A stretch of 53,328 bases of DNA from an uncultured Prevotellaceae bacterium (GTDB lineage Bacteria > Bacteroidota > Bacteroidia > Bacteroidales > Bacteroidaceae). The stretch covers positions 1-53,328 of the forward strand of contig CAMKEM010000014.1 in NCBI GenBank assembly GCA_946411565.1. Direction: 5' to 3'. A model generated the notes under the pieces. The model did no database searches. It saw nothing but the letters and a program-made list of their open reading frames with translations, and was not told the DNA's origin. This document shows, one piece after another, positions 30,000 through 38,354 of this stretch. The first letter of the stretch is position 1. Each line of letters begins with the position of its first letter. The position numbers were made by a program, and so were the translations under genes.

Positions 30000-30338
30000 A
30001 TGTATTATGTAGAAAAGACTATGGAGATTTCTGGAAGTCATTACCTCCGACTCTCCCACGAAAGTAAATGCGAGGCTCTGCATGGCCACAACTGGATAAT
30101 CAAGGTGTATTGCAAGGCACGCGAGCTTAACGAAGACGGTATGGTGGTGGACTTTACTGAGATAAAGCGACTCGTACACGGAAAGCTCGACCATCAGGAT
30201 CTGAACGCCGTGCTCCCTTTCAATCCTTCTGCCGAGAACATCGCACATTGGATTGTAGAGACCGTTCCAAACTGCTATAAGGCTTCCGTACAGGAAAGTT
30301 CTGGCAACGTTGCCATCTATGAGAAAGACGAGGACTGA
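30000..30338 (+). CDS. queD: 6-carboxytetrahydropterin synthase (QueD family)
   Basis: About 112 residues. It makes 6-carboxy-5,6,7,8-tetrahydropterin from dihydroneopterin triphosphate in queuosine/7-deazaguanine synthesis. The start is the ATG at 30000 (MYYVEKTMEIS), not the upstream TTG. Zinc ligands are visible in SGSHYLRL and ALHGHNW; the catalytic Cys is in ESKCEALHGHN; MVVDFTEIK, LDHQDLN and the PSAENIA block are conserved. Length is typical. No other que gene lies next to it; queC/queE were not seen in this window. Confidence 0.9.
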   Translation: MYYVEKTMEISGSHYLRLSHESKCEALHGHNWIIKVYCKARELNEDGMVVDFTEIKRLVHGKLDHQDLNAVLPFNPSAENIAHWIVETVPNCYKASVQESSGNVAIYEKDED

Positions 30339-30467
30339 CACAATGTCAGTTCTCTTTTTTTTTTATTACATTATTATAAACACGCAATAACTTTTTGTCA
30401 GTTGCTGTCACGATATCACTTGTCACTTCCCAATTATCAATTATCAATTATCAATTATCAATTCATA

Positions 30468-30484
30468 TTGGCACGCCCTTTGTT
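30468..30484 (+). promoter_or_regulatory. Candidate sigma-54 promoter of dnaK
   Basis: TTGGCACG (30468-30475), four bases, TTGT at 30480-30483: a match to the -24/-12 consensus TGGCACG-N4-TTGC with one mismatch in the -12 element. It follows tandem ATTATCA repeats (30431-30463) and lies about 100 bp before the dnaK start. Confidence 0.45.
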
Positions 30485-30488
30485 ATAA

Positions 30489-30537
30489 GGATAGCGTAAA
30501 GCCTCTGGCTATCCGCCCAAACGGAAAATCCGAGGCA
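30489..30537 (+). promoter_or_regulatory. Structured 5' leader of dnaK
   Basis: Alternative stems: GGATAGC with GGCTATCC, or a larger hairpin closing GCCTC (near 30511) with GAGGC (near 30532) and an inner CCG/CGG. A temperature- or protein-responsive leader would fit a chaperone gene, but this is inference. Confidence 0.35.
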
Positions 30538-30584
30538 GAATTAATTAACAAGAATAATAACAAAAATAAAAAAATAAGAACATT

Positions 30585-32501
30585 ATGGGAAAGATTATTG
30601 GTATCGACCTTGGCACAACAAACTCTTGTGTCGCAGTATTTGAAGGCAATGAGCCTGTAGTAATAGCTAACTCTGAGGGTAAGCGTACAACACCTTCTGT
30701 GATTGGCTTCGTAAAGGATGGTGAGCGTAAGGTAGGTGATCCTGCAAAGCGTCAGGCTATCACAAACCCAACAAACACAATCTTCTCTATCAAGCGTTTC
30801 ATGGGTGAGACCTACGACCAGAGCGCAAAGGAGGCAACACGTGTTCCTTACAAGGTAGTTAACGAGAACGGTTATCCACGTGTTGACATCGACGGACGTA
30901 AGTATACTCCACAGGAGATCTCAGCTATGATTCTCCAGAAGATGAAGAAGACCGCAGAGGACTATCTCGGACAAGAGGTTACCGACGCAGTTATCACCGT
31001 TCCTGCATACTTCTCCGACTCTCAGCGTCAGGCTACTAAGGAGGCTGGTCAGATTGCAGGTCTCAACGTACAGCGTATCGTAAACGAGCCAACAGCAGCA
31101 GCACTTGCTTATGGTGTTGACAAGGCTAACAAGGATATGAAGATTGCAGTATTCGACCTCGGTGGCGGTACTTTCGATATCTCTATCCTCGAGTTCGGTG
31201 GCGGCGTATTTGAGGTTCTCTCTACAAATGGTGACACACACCTTGGTGGTGACGACTTCGACCAGGTTATCATCGACTGGCTTGCTAACGGTTTCAAGGC
31301 TGATGAGGGCATCGACCTCACAAAGGATCCTATGGCTATGCAGCGCTTGAAGGAGGCTGCTGAGAAGGCTAAGATCGAGCTCTCTTCATCTACATCAACA
31401 GAAATCAACCTTCCATACATCTCAGCAGAGGGTGGTGTTCCAAAGCACCTTGTAAAGACTCTCACACGTTCACAGTTCGAGCAGCTCGCACATGGTCTTA
31501 TCCAGGCTTGTCTCGTTCCTTGTCAGAACGCTATGCGTGATGCAGGTCTCTCTACATCAGAGATCGACGAGGTTATCCTCGTAGGTGGTTCAAGCCGTAT
31601 TCCTGCTGTTCAGGAGCTCGTTAAGAACTACTTCGGCAAGGAGCCTTCAAAGGGCGTAAACCCAGACGAGGTTGTAGCTGTAGGTGCTTCTATCCAGGGC
31701 GCTATCCTTAACAAGGAGTCAGGTGTAGGCGACATCGTTCTCCTCGACGTAACTCCTCTTACCCTCGGTATCGAGACAATGGGTGGCGTAATGACAAAGC
31801 TTATCGACGCTAACTCAACCATCCCTTGCAAGAAGTCAGAGACATTCTCTACAGCAGTTGACAACCAGACAGCCGTAACAATCCACGTACTTCAGGGTGA
31901 GCGTCCTATGGCTGCTCAGAACAAGTCAATCGGTCAGTTCAACCTCGAGGGCATCGCACCAGCACGTCGTGGTGTTCCACAGATCGAGGTAACATTCGAT
32001 ATCGACGCAAACGGTATCCTCAACGTATCTGCAAAGGATAAGGCAACAGGTAAGGAGCAGAAGATCCGCATCGAGGCATCTTCAGGTCTTTCTGAGGACG
32101 AAATCAACCGCATGAAGGCAGAGGCTGAGGCAAATGCCGAGGCTGATAAGAAGGAGCGCGAGAAAATCGACAAGCTCAATCAGGCTGACTCTATGATCTT
32201 CCAGACCGAGAACATGCTCAAGGAGCAGGGTGACAAGATTCCAGCAGACGTTAAGTCTGAGATGGAGGCTGCTATCCAGAAGCTGAAGGATGCCCACAAG
32301 GCACAGGACGTTGCTGCTATCGACACAGCTATCGCAGAGCTCAACGCAGTTGCTCAGAAGATGTATCAGGCAGGCGCACAGCCAGGTGCTCAGCCAGGTC
32401 CTGACATGAACGGCGGCGGTTTCAACGGCGGCGCTCAGGGTGGTCAGTCATCACAGAACGGTCCAGACGTTCAGGACGCAGACTTCGAGGAGGTCAAATG
32501 A
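30585..32501 (+). CDS. dnaK: Molecular chaperone DnaK (Hsp70)
   Basis: 638 residues, the normal Bacteroidetes length. N-terminal ATPase domain: [59 protein letters not shown]. Substrate-binding domain: [22 protein letters not shown] and [16 protein letters not shown]. The helical lid follows, with a Gly/Gln-rich linker and the C-terminal tail [11 protein letters not shown], matching the EEVD-like conserved end. Cytosolic; works with DnaJ and GrpE, whose genes are not adjacent here. Has a strong terminator at 32535-32569. The integrated element begins directly after. Confidence 0.98.
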   Translation: MGKIIGIDLGTTNSCVAVFEGNEPVVIANSEGKRTTPSVIGFVKDGERKVGDPAKRQAITNPTNTIFSIKRFMGETYDQSAKEATRVPYKVVNENGYPRVDIDGRKYTPQEISAMILQKMKKTAEDYLGQEVTDAVITVPAYFSDSQRQATKEAGQIAGLNVQRIVNEPTAAALAYGVDKANKDMKIAVFDLGGGTFDISILEFGGGVFEVLSTNGDTHLGGDDFDQVIIDWLANGFKADEGIDLTKDPMAMQRLKEAAEKAKIELSSSTSTEINLPYISAEGGVPKHLVKTLTRSQFEQLAHGLIQACLVPCQNAMRDAGLSTSEIDEVILVGGSSRIPAVQELVKNYFGKEPSKGVNPDEVVAVGASIQGAILNKESGVGDIVLLDVTPLTLGIETMGGVMTKLIDANSTIPCKKSETFSTAVDNQTAVTIHVLQGERPMAAQNKSIGQFNLEGIAPARRGVPQIEVTFDIDANGILNVSAKDKATGKEQKIRIEASSGLSEDEINRMKAEAEANAEADKKEREKIDKLNQADSMIFQTENMLKEQGDKIPADVKSEMEAAIQKLKDAHKAQDVAAIDTAIAELNAVAQKMYQAGAQPGAQPGPDMNGGGFNGGAQGGQSSQNGPDVQDADFEEVK

Positions 32502-32534
32502 GACACATAAGTAAAGACATAACAAAACACTATC

Positions 32535-32569
32535 AAATGGCGTGTAGCTCAACGAGTTACACGCCATTT
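32535..32569 (+). terminator. dnaK terminator
   Basis: AAATGGCGTGTA (32535-32546) with TACACGCCATTT (32558-32569), extended by GCTC/GAGT with one wobble around a 3-nt loop, followed by GTTTTT. Stem about 16 bp. Confidence 0.9.
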
Positions 32570-32723
32570 GTTTTTATGGGCTCATGTTTTCTATGTGCTT
32601 ATTCTGCCTTTTTTTACGGCTTTTTTGTTACATGTGTGACACAAGACTTAATGGTAGATAAGGTTGAACATAAACATACTTATGCATACGTATAGGACTT
32701 AGTAGAACTTAAAAGTAGAAAAC

Positions 32724-33281
32724 ATGCCAAATCTAGGAATTGAAATCAAAAGGAAGTGCCCTATTTGTGGCAAAGTCTTTATCATTAAGACTTTAGACAG
32801 TATTTACTGCTCTCCTAAATGCAGTAAAGTGGCAAACAAACGCAAGAAGGATAAAGAGAAAAAAGAAGCCTTATTTGCTACATATGCCCAAAATGTCCCA
32901 GACATTCGAGAGTACCTGACAGCTCAGCAAGTTATTGCTATATACGCAATTGAGCGTAGTACATTATACCGTTTGGCCAAAATAGGTAAAATTCCTTGTA
33001 TTAATCTAGGTACAAGATTGATGCGTTTTAAGCGTTCGGAATTAGATCTACTCTTTCACTATAGAAGAGATTTGAAAAACGCAAAAGAACTACCTCAAAA
33101 GAAGCTCTATAGTCTTGATCCAGAGGATTGCTATACCATCGGAGAGATTTGTGAGAAATATCATATCAATGATAGTTCCGTTTGGGCTCATATAAGGAAG
33201 TATTCTATTCCCTCTCGTCAAATTGGTAACTATGTATATGTTCCTAAAGAAGAAATTGACAAATTATATAAATCTGAATAA
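32724..33281 (+). CDS. Zinc-ribbon / double excisionase-type HTH protein of the integrated element
   Basis: 185 residues. An N-terminal zinc ribbon (CPICGKVF near 14-21, YCSPKC near 32-37) is followed by a basic linker and two MerR/excisionase-type helix-turn-helix domains: YLTAQQVIAIYAIERSTLYRLAKIGKIPCINLGTRLMRFKRSELD and CYTIGEICEKYHINDSSVWAHIRKYSIPSRQIGNYVYVPKEEID. Proteins of this plan precede tyrosine integrases in Bacteroidetes mobile elements and probably act in excision or integrase control. Two bases separate its stop from the integrase start. Confidence 0.8.
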   Translation: MPNLGIEIKRKCPICGKVFIIKTLDSIYCSPKCSKVANKRKKDKEKKEALFATYAQNVPDIREYLTAQQVIAIYAIERSTLYRLAKIGKIPCINLGTRLMRFKRSELDLLFHYRRDLKNAKELPQKKLYSLDPEDCYTIGEICEKYHINDSSVWAHIRKYSIPSRQIGNYVYVPKEEIDKLYKSE

Positions 33282-33283
33282 TA

Positions 33284-34573
33284 ATGAGAAAACCTTTATT
33301 ACACACAAAAGTCACGGTCAAACTCAGAAAGTCTGAGTATCGTGAAGAGTGGTATCTCGTAATCGAGTCATACCCTATCCGTAAACCTGATAGCAAAAAA
33401 CCAGGAAGAATTATAGAAGCAGTAAACCGAACAATCACAACTCCTATATGGGACACGACCGCCATCACAGGTATAGATGAAAACGGGAACTACAAGTACA
33501 AACCAAAGCGAGATTCCAACGGAATCATCCAATGCACATCGCAGTTGGACAAGGAATCTTGCAGATATGCAGACAAGGTACGTGCTTTGCGCCAACAGGA
33601 GTACGATACCGCTGTGGTCTATTCTGAAAGAGAGCAGGAAATGATTGCACAGAATGAACGTTCTGAGCAGGATTTCATTGCCTACTTCAATAGCATCATT
33701 CACAAGTGTCACCCCAATAGTTCCAAGTCAATCATCATCAATTGGACTCGTGTTGGTGAGCTGCTATCCATCTACTCAGAAGGAAAACCAATTCCTTTCA
33801 AGAAAATAACCGTAAAGTTTCTTGAAGACCTGAAATTATTCATGCTCACAGCCCCACAAGGTGGAAATAAGTCTGGAACATTGTCACAGAACTCAGCAGC
33901 TACCTACTTCTCTATAGTAAAGGCTGGTCTGCACCGTGCATTCATTGACGAATACCTGACAGTAGATGTTGCCGCCAAGGTCAAAGGCATACCTGAACTC
34001 AAAGTCAAACGTGAGACACTTACAATTGAAGAGGCAGAGTTACTTGCACGCACACCTTGCGAGAATGAAGTATTGAAACGTGCATTCTTCTTTGCCGTTC
34101 TTACAGGTATCCGTCTCTGTGATATTCACGAACTCACTTGGGGCGAGATTCAAAAAACAGCAACAGGGTGGCGTGTTGACTTCACACAACGAAAAACTCA
34201 TGTGGTTGACTATCTGCCTATCAGCGAACAGGCTTACTCTCTCTGTGGAGAGCCTGGAGAACACGATCAGCAGATTTTTGCAGGATTGACAGGTTCATCA
34301 TGGATTTCTCGTCCCTTGAAGAAATGGATTGCAGCTTCAGGCATTAAGAAGCACATAACATTCCATTGTTCTCGTCATACATTCGCAACTTTGCAGTTGG
34401 CTAATGGTACTGACATATATATAGTAAAAGGTATGCTCGGCCACACCAACGTAAAAACCACACAGATTTATGCTCACATTGTAGATAAAGACAAACGTAA
34501 TGCTGCCGATGCAATCCAGATAGATGGATTAAGCATACCACATGAATCTAATGATGAAAGCAAAGCCGTTTGA
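33284..34573 (+). CDS. Tyrosine recombinase / integrase
   Basis: 429 residues of the Bacteroidetes tyrosine-integrase type. An arm-DNA-binding N terminus and an SAM-like core-binding domain (about 135-225: FIAYFNSIIHKC...AATYFSIVKAGLHRAF) precede the catalytic domain. The catalytic residues are visible as R in TGIRLCDIHELTW, HCSRHTF (His and Arg), LGHTNVKTTQIYAHI (His and the nucleophile Tyr). It drives site-specific integration and excision of the element that starts just after dnaK. Followed by a good terminator. Confidence 0.95.
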   Translation: MRKPLLHTKVTVKLRKSEYREEWYLVIESYPIRKPDSKKPGRIIEAVNRTITTPIWDTTAITGIDENGNYKYKPKRDSNGIIQCTSQLDKESCRYADKVRALRQQEYDTAVVYSEREQEMIAQNERSEQDFIAYFNSIIHKCHPNSSKSIIINWTRVGELLSIYSEGKPIPFKKITVKFLEDLKLFMLTAPQGGNKSGTLSQNSAATYFSIVKAGLHRAFIDEYLTVDVAAKVKGIPELKVKRETLTIEEAELLARTPCENEVLKRAFFFAVLTGIRLCDIHELTWGEIQKTATGWRVDFTQRKTHVVDYLPISEQAYSLCGEPGEHDQQIFAGLTGSSWISRPLKKWIAASGIKKHITFHCSRHTFATLQLANGTDIYIVKGMLGHTNVKTTQIYAHIVDKDKRNAADAIQIDGLSIPHESNDESKAV

Positions 34574-34596
34574 TTTTTCATAAAATCCACAATTTT

Positions 34597-34617
34597 GCCT
34601 CCGAACTTTTCGGGGGC
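34597..34617 (+). terminator. Terminator after the integrase
   Basis: GCCTCCGAA (34597-34605) with TTCGGGGGC (34609-34617), one wobble, 3-nt loop, then TTTTTTG. Confidence 0.85.
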
Positions 34618-34700
34618 TTTTTTGTGTCTTTATTTTTAGTTTCCTGTCTGTTTTGCTATCCTTTGTTTTGTCTTCATAAAATGCTGTTTCATAGAGTTAT

Positions 34701-34831
34701 AGTATGATTTTTGCAATAATATCATACTTAAAATATAAACAGTCTTAATTTCTGGGCTCAGAAAAAACGTTTTTATGGCTATACGCGAAAAAGTGAGTTA
34801 CTTTGCATCGCCAAAATAAAAAAAAGGCGAT
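34701..34831 (+). promoter_or_regulatory. Control region of the mobilization/replication operon
   Basis: Within the 283-bp spacer 34574-34856. AGTATGAT (34701-34708) is inverted at 34721-34728. A near-consensus -7 element TTACTTTG followed by CAT lies just before ATCGCC (34807-34812), itself inverted as GGCGAT (34826-34831). These look like operator sites around the promoter for the 34857-38189 genes. Confidence 0.45.
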
Positions 34832-34856
34832 ACTAAACTATATATAAAAAGTCAAT

Positions 34857-35222
34857 ATGATATTAGAAATTAAATCGTTGGAGGAGATGCCAAGGGGATT
34901 GTCCCTCCTTATTGAAAAAGTTGATAGCCTACAGAAGACAGTAAACACTCTGCGACACAAACTGCAGGCTAATGATTCACCTCGATGGATGAATATCGAT
35001 GAACTTTGTGCTTATCATCCAAGTCATCCAAAGAAACAGACCGTATACGAATGGGTATCAAAGAAGACCATTCCATATCACAAGATGACCAAGGGGCTTA
35101 TGTTCCTACAATCTGAAATTGACGAATGGTTGAAAAGCGGTGCTCAAAAATCTGAAGATGATCTTATGTGTGAAGCACGCGAGTTCATTCTTTCAAAGAA
35201 AGGGAACAAGTATGATGTATGA
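34857..35222 (+). CDS. Excisionase-family HTH DNA-binding protein
   Basis: 121 residues. A helical N terminus (SLLIEKVDSLQKTVNTLRHKLQA, likely a short coiled coil) precedes an excisionase/MerR-type winged helix (WMNIDELCAYHPSHPKKQTVYEWVSKKTIPYHKMTKGLMFLQSEIDEWL). Such proteins open the replication-mobilization operons of Bacteroides mobilizable elements and act in excision or as local regulators. Its end overlaps the next start by about 11 bp. Confidence 0.85.
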   Translation: MILEIKSLEEMPRGLSLLIEKVDSLQKTVNTLRHKLQANDSPRWMNIDELCAYHPSHPKKQTVYEWVSKKTIPYHKMTKGLMFLQSEIDEWLKSGAQKSEDDLMCEAREFILSKKGNKYDV

Positions 35223-35841
35223 TTACCCAACCGACTTCTGGAATAGAATAGAGGACTTGCATGGTTTCTCCTTCTACAGAAAACCAATCCAGAACACTGA
35301 GCCTTATCGTGCTATCACGGTAGTTGACGTCTATCGATACATTGTCGGTCACTATGCAAAACCGCAGACGGAAGCACTTCGCTCTATGACTTCAAGCAAA
35401 GAAGCCAAGAAGTTCAAGGCTACCCATTTTGATTATTGTACATTCTCAGGACTATTCCGTAGACGAAACGAGCAAGAGTTGATTCTGCACTCTGGATTGA
35501 TGTGCATTGACTTTGACCATGTCGGAAATCCCGACAAACTAAAAGAACAACTCTTACAACACGAGTATTTCGACACAGAGCTCATGTTCACTAGTCCATC
35601 TGGGGATGGCGTGAAATGGATTATTCCTATAGAATTAAAGGGCTGGGAGCATTCTCGCTATTTCAAGGCTGTAGCTAACTGCATAAAATCCACAGGATTA
35701 CCTCCTGTGGACAAATCAGGAAGTGACGTGGCTCGTTCATGCTTCCTTCCATACGACCCACAAGCATACATAAACCCTAAATACTCGGAATATGTCAAAG
35801 AAAATATTTTCCGCCCAAGAGTGGGAGAATGCCCCTTCTAA
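35212..35841 (+). CDS. BT4734/BF3469-family protein (VirE N-terminal-like, primase-associated)
   Basis: About 209 residues from the ATG at 35212 (MMYDYPTDFWNRIEDLHGF); a longer frame from 35140 would lie wholly inside the previous gene. Conserved block: SGLMCIDFDHVGNP, ELMFTSPSGDGVKWIIPIE, FKAVANCIKSTGLPPVDKSGSDVARSCFLPYDPQAYINP. This resembles the archaeo-eukaryotic primase-like fold seen beside DUF3987 helicases in Bacteroidetes elements, where the acidic IDFDH and SGDG motifs form the probable active site. Overlaps the next gene by 50 bp. Confidence 0.8.
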   Translation: MMYDYPTDFWNRIEDLHGFSFYRKPIQNTEPYRAITVVDVYRYIVGHYAKPQTEALRSMTSSKEAKKFKATHFDYCTFSGLFRRRNEQELILHSGLMCIDFDHVGNPDKLKEQLLQHEYFDTELMFTSPSGDGVKWIIPIELKGWEHSRYFKAVANCIKSTGLPPVDKSGSDVARSCFLPYDPQAYINPKYSEYVKENIFRPRVGECPF

Positions 35842-37597
35842 GCAAGAGACATTACCGCCATCGTTGCAGACGAATTGCTCACATTCGTCTGCAACAGACC
35901 TCTCAGCAGAAATCGACAGAGTCGTTCAAGAGATTGAAAACAGAGGCATTGATATTGCCCCTGACTATACAATGTGGGTGAATGTAGGCTTTGCATTGGC
36001 TGATGGCCTGGGAGAACAAGGACGAGAGTTTTTTCACAGAATCAGCCAACTCCATCCCGATTATGTCCCAACAAACACAGACAAGCAGTTTACTCATTGT
36101 CTGAATGGAAAAGGTTCTGGTGTAACTGTCGCTACATTTTTCCATTATGCTACTCTGGCAGGCATCGAACTTCGCCACTATTCTAATCCCATTTTACCAA
36201 ATCACCAAAATGGTAAAACGGGAAAATGGGTAAAACCAGAAAACCAACTCCCCCACTTTCCTGAGGACATTTTCAATGTTTTACCTTCGTTTTTGCAGAA
36301 AACCGTAGGTAATGCCATATCTGCCGAAGACCGTGATGTTATACTACTTGGAACCATTGGCTGCCTATCCGTCTGCTTCTACAATGTCTGTGGCGTTTAT
36401 GACGAACGAGTGGTGTACTCTAACCTTTATCTGTTTGTAGTGGCTGATGCTGGTATGGGTAAAGGGGCATTGACACTTTGTCGTGAACTTGTTACACCTA
36501 TCAACCAGCGACTTCACGAACAAACAGCACAGAAGATGATTGAATATAAACATGAACTGGCAGAATATCAGAAGTGCAAAGGGAAAAATCCAGAAGCAGT
36601 CGAGCCTGTCGCACCCCCTCAAAAGACTCTGATCATTCCTGCCAATAGCAGTTCAAGTTCCTTGCTCAGTATTCTTTCTGACAACGATGGAATCGGATTA
36701 CTCTTTGAGACTGAAGGTGATACTCTCAGCCAGACACTCAAATCTGAACATGGAAATTACTCAGACTTACTCCGTAAGGCATTCCATCATGAAATGATCA
36801 GCATGAGCCGACGTAAGGATAGAGAATACGTTGAGATAGACAATCCTAGGCTATCCGTTGTATTAGCAGGTACTCCTGAACAGGTTCACCGACTGATACC
36901 AGATGCGGAAAACGGTTTGCTCAGCCGATTTATATTCTACTTCATTCCCTTTCGTAGAGGAATACGTGATGTTTTTGCAACAGATGATGTCAGCAGATCT
37001 AAATACAGCATCTTCAAGATGCTTGGTGAGGAATTCATACACTTGCTCAATAATTTCATGAATCAAGGTTCTTTTATCATAACATTGCCAACGAATCAGC
37101 AACGTCGCTTTGTCGAATGGCTAGCCAGACTCAATGACGAGTGTTGTGAAGAAGTTGACAACGGAATGCAGGGAATCGTTAGACGACTGGGGCTTATTGC
37201 CTTTCGCATGATGATGCTATTTACTGCTATTCGTGCATTCGATACCCCTTTAAGAAAAGCCAGAGCTCCCGATGGAAAGATTATTCTGGAGTGTTTAGAA
37301 ACGGATTTCAATACGGTATTGTGTATTTGTGAGATTTTGCTCTATCACTCTATACATATCTACATGAAGTTACAACCAAAGAAAAACTGCAACACTCTCC
37401 CAGACATCGAGTCTGGAGTCAATGCTCGTCGATATACATTGTACAACAAACTTCCTGATGAATTCGACAAATCCGTTTACGACCGAATCGTTTCTGAAAT
37501 GAACGAGAACGCCTGTACTGCTTCCAAATGGATTGACAAGTTCATTCAAGACGGGCGACTCAAGCGAACTAGCAAAGGCAAATATGTAAAGATTTAG
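35792..37597 (+). CDS. PriCT-2 / DUF3987 replication protein
   Basis: 601 residues. An N-terminal PriCT-2-like domain (EIENRGIDIAPDYTMWVNVGFALADGLGEQGREFFHRISQLHPDY, then FTHCLNGKGSGVTVATFFHYA) is followed by a DUF3987 helicase-like domain (VFGTIGCLSVCFYNVCGVYDE-type start; VVADAGMGKGALTL as P-loop; LLFETEGDTLSQTLKSEHGNYSDLLRKAFHHE as acidic motif; GTPEQVHRLIPDAENGLLSRFIFY). A short winged-helix-like end follows. With the preceding protein it probably forms the element's primase-helicase. Confidence 0.87.
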   Translation: MSKKIFSAQEWENAPSKQETLPPSLQTNCSHSSATDLSAEIDRVVQEIENRGIDIAPDYTMWVNVGFALADGLGEQGREFFHRISQLHPDYVPTNTDKQFTHCLNGKGSGVTVATFFHYATLAGIELRHYSNPILPNHQNGKTGKWVKPENQLPHFPEDIFNVLPSFLQKTVGNAISAEDRDVILLGTIGCLSVCFYNVCGVYDERVVYSNLYLFVVADAGMGKGALTLCRELVTPINQRLHEQTAQKMIEYKHELAEYQKCKGKNPEAVEPVAPPQKTLIIPANSSSSSLLSILSDNDGIGLLFETEGDTLSQTLKSEHGNYSDLLRKAFHHEMISMSRRKDREYVEIDNPRLSVVLAGTPEQVHRLIPDAENGLLSRFIFYFIPFRRGIRDVFATDDVSRSKYSIFKMLGEEFIHLLNNFMNQGSFIITLPTNQQRRFVEWLARLNDECCEEVDNGMQGIVRRLGLIAFRMMMLFTAIRAFDTPLRKARAPDGKIILECLETDFNTVLCICEILLYHSIHIYMKLQPKKNCNTLPDIESGVNARRYTLYNKLPDEFDKSVYDRIVSEMNENACTASKWIDKFIQDGRLKRTSKGKYVKI

Positions 37598-37646
37598 AGA
37601 ATCATTTAACAGGGCGAAAGCCCACAAACAACAGTAATTATCTTTT

Positions 37647-38189
37647 ATGAAAAATATCGTTATTCCTATTGATCATCTTGTAATGTTGGCAGAACTTGAT
37701 GATAAAGAAGCAGGGCAAATAGCAAAAGCCATCGCCCTGTATGCCAACGATGGAATTACTCCTACGTTCAACAATGGTGCACTCAAAGCTATCTTCTCTT
37801 TGTTTCGCTCCAATATCGAAGCTCAACGCGAATCTTCTGCAAAACGCAGCGAAATCAACACGACAAATGCAATGAGCAAGAAGTCTGCTACCAAAAAGAG
37901 GGTTACCAAGAAGTTAACTTCCACCGATAGCGAATCGCAGCAAATCGCAGAAGAAGTAACAACAACGCTAGATGTGGCAGAGGAATCGCTTTCACTCGAT
38001 GCTATCGAAGCAATATATCCAAAGGTCGGCACCTATCGTGATGAATCCCTCTCCATTTGGGAAACTTTCAACGAAGAGAAGAAACGCAAAGCTATCGACT
38101 TTGTTAAAACCTACGTGGCTCAAGTTCCGAACTCAATTGACCAGATGTATCTGAACAGATACCTGAAGTCAGAACCTTGGGAGAAGTAA
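37647..38189 (+). CDS. DUF6291-like protein of the mobile element
   Basis: 180 residues. The N-terminal MKNIVIPIDHLVMLAELDDKEAGQIAKAIALYANDG and FNNGALKAIFSLFRSNIEAQRE match the DUF6291-type proteins that follow primase genes in Bacteroidetes elements. A charged Ser/Thr/Lys linker comes next, then a C-terminal helical part (AIDFVKTYVAQVPNSIDQMYLNRYLKSEPWEK), which may bind DNA or the helicase. Lies 49 bp after the DUF3987 gene and before the oriT-like region. Confidence 0.7.
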   Translation: MKNIVIPIDHLVMLAELDDKEAGQIAKAIALYANDGITPTFNNGALKAIFSLFRSNIEAQRESSAKRSEINTTNAMSKKSATKKRVTKKLTSTDSESQQIAEEVTTTLDVAEESLSLDAIEAIYPKVGTYRDESLSIWETFNEEKKRKAIDFVKTYVAQVPNSIDQMYLNRYLKSEPWEK

Positions 38190-38220
38190 AGCCGTAACGA
38201 GTCTGCTTGCAGACATTATA

Positions 38221-38275
38221 CCCCTTTGGTGTAGCCTAATACACCAAGCAAACTTGGTTGTTAGGCTCTCCGAGG
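38221..38275. other. Candidate origin of transfer (oriT) with nested palindromes
   Basis: Immediately before the MobV relaxase gene. TGGTGTA (38227-38233) is inverted as TACACCA (38240-38246). ACCAAG (38243-38248) is inverted as CTTGGT (38253-38258). AGCCTAA (38233-38239) is inverted as TTAGGCT (38261-38267). An outer CCCC/GGGG pair encloses them. Overlapping inverted repeats next to the mob gene are typical of MobV oriT sites. Confidence 0.6.
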
Positions 38276-38354
38276 GGATTTTGTCTGCCTTTTGAAAGAG
38301 CAAGCTCTGGCAGTATAATAATTTACATGTTCAATAACTATACAATAGTAATAT

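Noticed and set aside
35140..35211. Upstream extension of the BT4734-like gene
   Set aside because: It would lie entirely inside the preceding HTH gene; ATGATG at 35212 gives a normal short overlap.
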